A DNA stretch of 5,589 bases. Origin: Patescibacteria group bacterium (GTDB lineage: Bacteria; Patescibacteriota; Patescibacteriia; UBA1558; S5-K13). The translations under genes were made by a program, and so were the position numbers. The notes beneath the pieces are model-generated. The model worked only from the letters and a program-made list of their open reading frames with translations. It did not search any database and was not told the DNA's origin. The stretch lies in the NCBI GenBank assembly GCA_028703545.1, contig JAQVMR010000063.1, positions 1 through 5,589 of the forward strand. The letters run 5' to 3'. Shown here one piece after another: positions 4,998-5,589 of the stretch. Every line of letters begins with the position of its first letter. Positions within the stretch are counted from its first letter, which is position 1.

Positions 4998-5589
4998 TTA
5001 AATTTTTTGTTCTCTGAAATCTTTTAATACTGCTTCTAAATCTTTCTGCCCTATCTTTATATTATCATTATTATTTATATTGTCTAGCCTCACTTTTGCA
5101 CATAATTCATCCATGATATCAATGGCTTTATCTGGAAAAGTTCTGTTCTTGATTGAAACTGAAAAGTCAACAATTTTTTGTATTATATCATCAGATATTA
5201 TAACTTTATGATAATTCTCATATTCCTTTTTTATTCCGTGTAAAATTTTTATTGTTTGTTCTTTATTTGGTTCACTTATTATAAGTCCGTCAAAACGTCT
5301 TGCGAGAGTTGTGTCTGGTAAAATATATTTTTTATATTCATCTGTGGTGGTAGTACCTATCATTTGAAGCTCTCCTCTTGCAAGTGGTGGTTTTATAATA
5401 TCATCAGCATCAACTGATCCTTCAGATCCACTTGCTTGAATAATTGTATGAATTTCATCTATAAAAACAATAATTTTCTTATCCATAGCAACTATACAAT
5501 CAACAAGGGTTTTAAATCTCTGCTCAAAATCTCCTCTATATTTTGTACCTGCCAAAATAGCAGACATGTCTATTTTTAAAACAATTTTA
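4998..5589 (-). CDS. ClpA/ClpC-like AAA+ ATPase, 5' partial, ends after the first AAA+ module
   Basis: The reading frame is open to the right edge of the window, so the N-terminus (Walker A and any N-domain) is missing and about 196 residues are visible; the ATG at 5567 is internal. Numbering from that Met: LAGTKYRGDFEQR (5-17) is the D1 substrate-gripping pore loop region of ClpA/B/C, VFIDEIHTI (34-42) is Walker B, LARGELQMIGTTTTDEY (62-78) holds sensor 1, LARRF (88-92) gives the two arginine fingers, and FPDKAIDIMDE (144-154) is the small-subdomain sensor-2 region. Family members unfold proteins with ATP, usually for the ClpP protease. Here a TAA follows a linker-like segment (GQKDLEAVLKDF, 173-184) at the point where ClpA would enter its second AAA+ module. 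No middle coiled-coil insertion is seen. It is either a natural single-module protein or a truncated gene. The family call is firm; the function and ClpP partnership are inferred. Confidence 0.88.
   Translation of the reverse strand, partial: KIVLKIDMSAILAGTKYRGDFEQRFKTLVDCIVAMDKKIIVFIDEIHTIIQASGSEGSVDADDIIKPPLARGELQMIGTTTTDEYKKYILPDTTLARRFDGLIISEPNKEQTIKILHGIKKEYENYHKVIISDDIIQKIVDFSVSIKNRTFPDKAIDIMDELCAKVRLDNINNNDNIKIGQKDLEAVLKDFREQKI

Noticed and set aside
146..5589. Alternative genetic code (UGA read as glycine or tryptophan)
   Set aside because: All five genes read through in the standard code, end in TAA or TAG, and use TGG for tryptophan and GGN for glycine at conserved positions.

Overview
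The window is a strongly AT-rich bacterial segment (roughly 30% G+C by eye). All five genes lie on the minus strand, so the biological order runs from right to left: a Clp-type AAA+ ATPase entering from the right edge, a small membrane-anchored cysteine-rich protein, gyrB, groES and groEL. The GyrB and GroEL sequences are conserved, but their style (charge-rich GyrB linker, compact operons, A/T-only leaders without Shine-Dalgarno sequences) fits a small-genome Patescibacteria/CPR lineage. That lineage call is inference; another low-GC bacterium cannot be excluded. Every visible stop is TAA or TAG and tryptophan uses TGG, so nothing indicates UGA recoding.

Right part (4480-5589): the ATPase fragment carries a ClpA/ClpC-like first AAA+ module (pore loop, Walker B, sensor 1, arginine fingers, small subdomain). 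It stops where the second AAA+ module would normally begin. After 47 bp comes an unrecognised 156-residue protein with one N-terminal membrane helix and a C-terminal six-cysteine segment. A hairpin with a T-tract at 4412-4441 ends this unit.

Middle (2299-4411): gyrB, best started at the ATG at 4350. Its predicted promoter (TTGATT, 17-bp spacer, extended -10 TGG-TAGAAT) is nested in the preceding terminator. gyrB ends at its own hairpin terminator (2228-2255).

Left part (88-2224): a textbook stress operon. A promoter (TTGACA / TGT-TATAAT) starts 3 bp after the gyrB terminator hairpin and is followed by a near-perfect CIRCE operator for the HrcA repressor, then groES, a 49-bp A/T spacer, groEL, and a strong 11-bp hairpin terminator. 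The chaperonin folds proteins; the ClpA-like ATPase may belong to the quality-control side of the same physiology, but nothing here links it to the gro operon directly. Bases 1-87 hold no gene that I can support.
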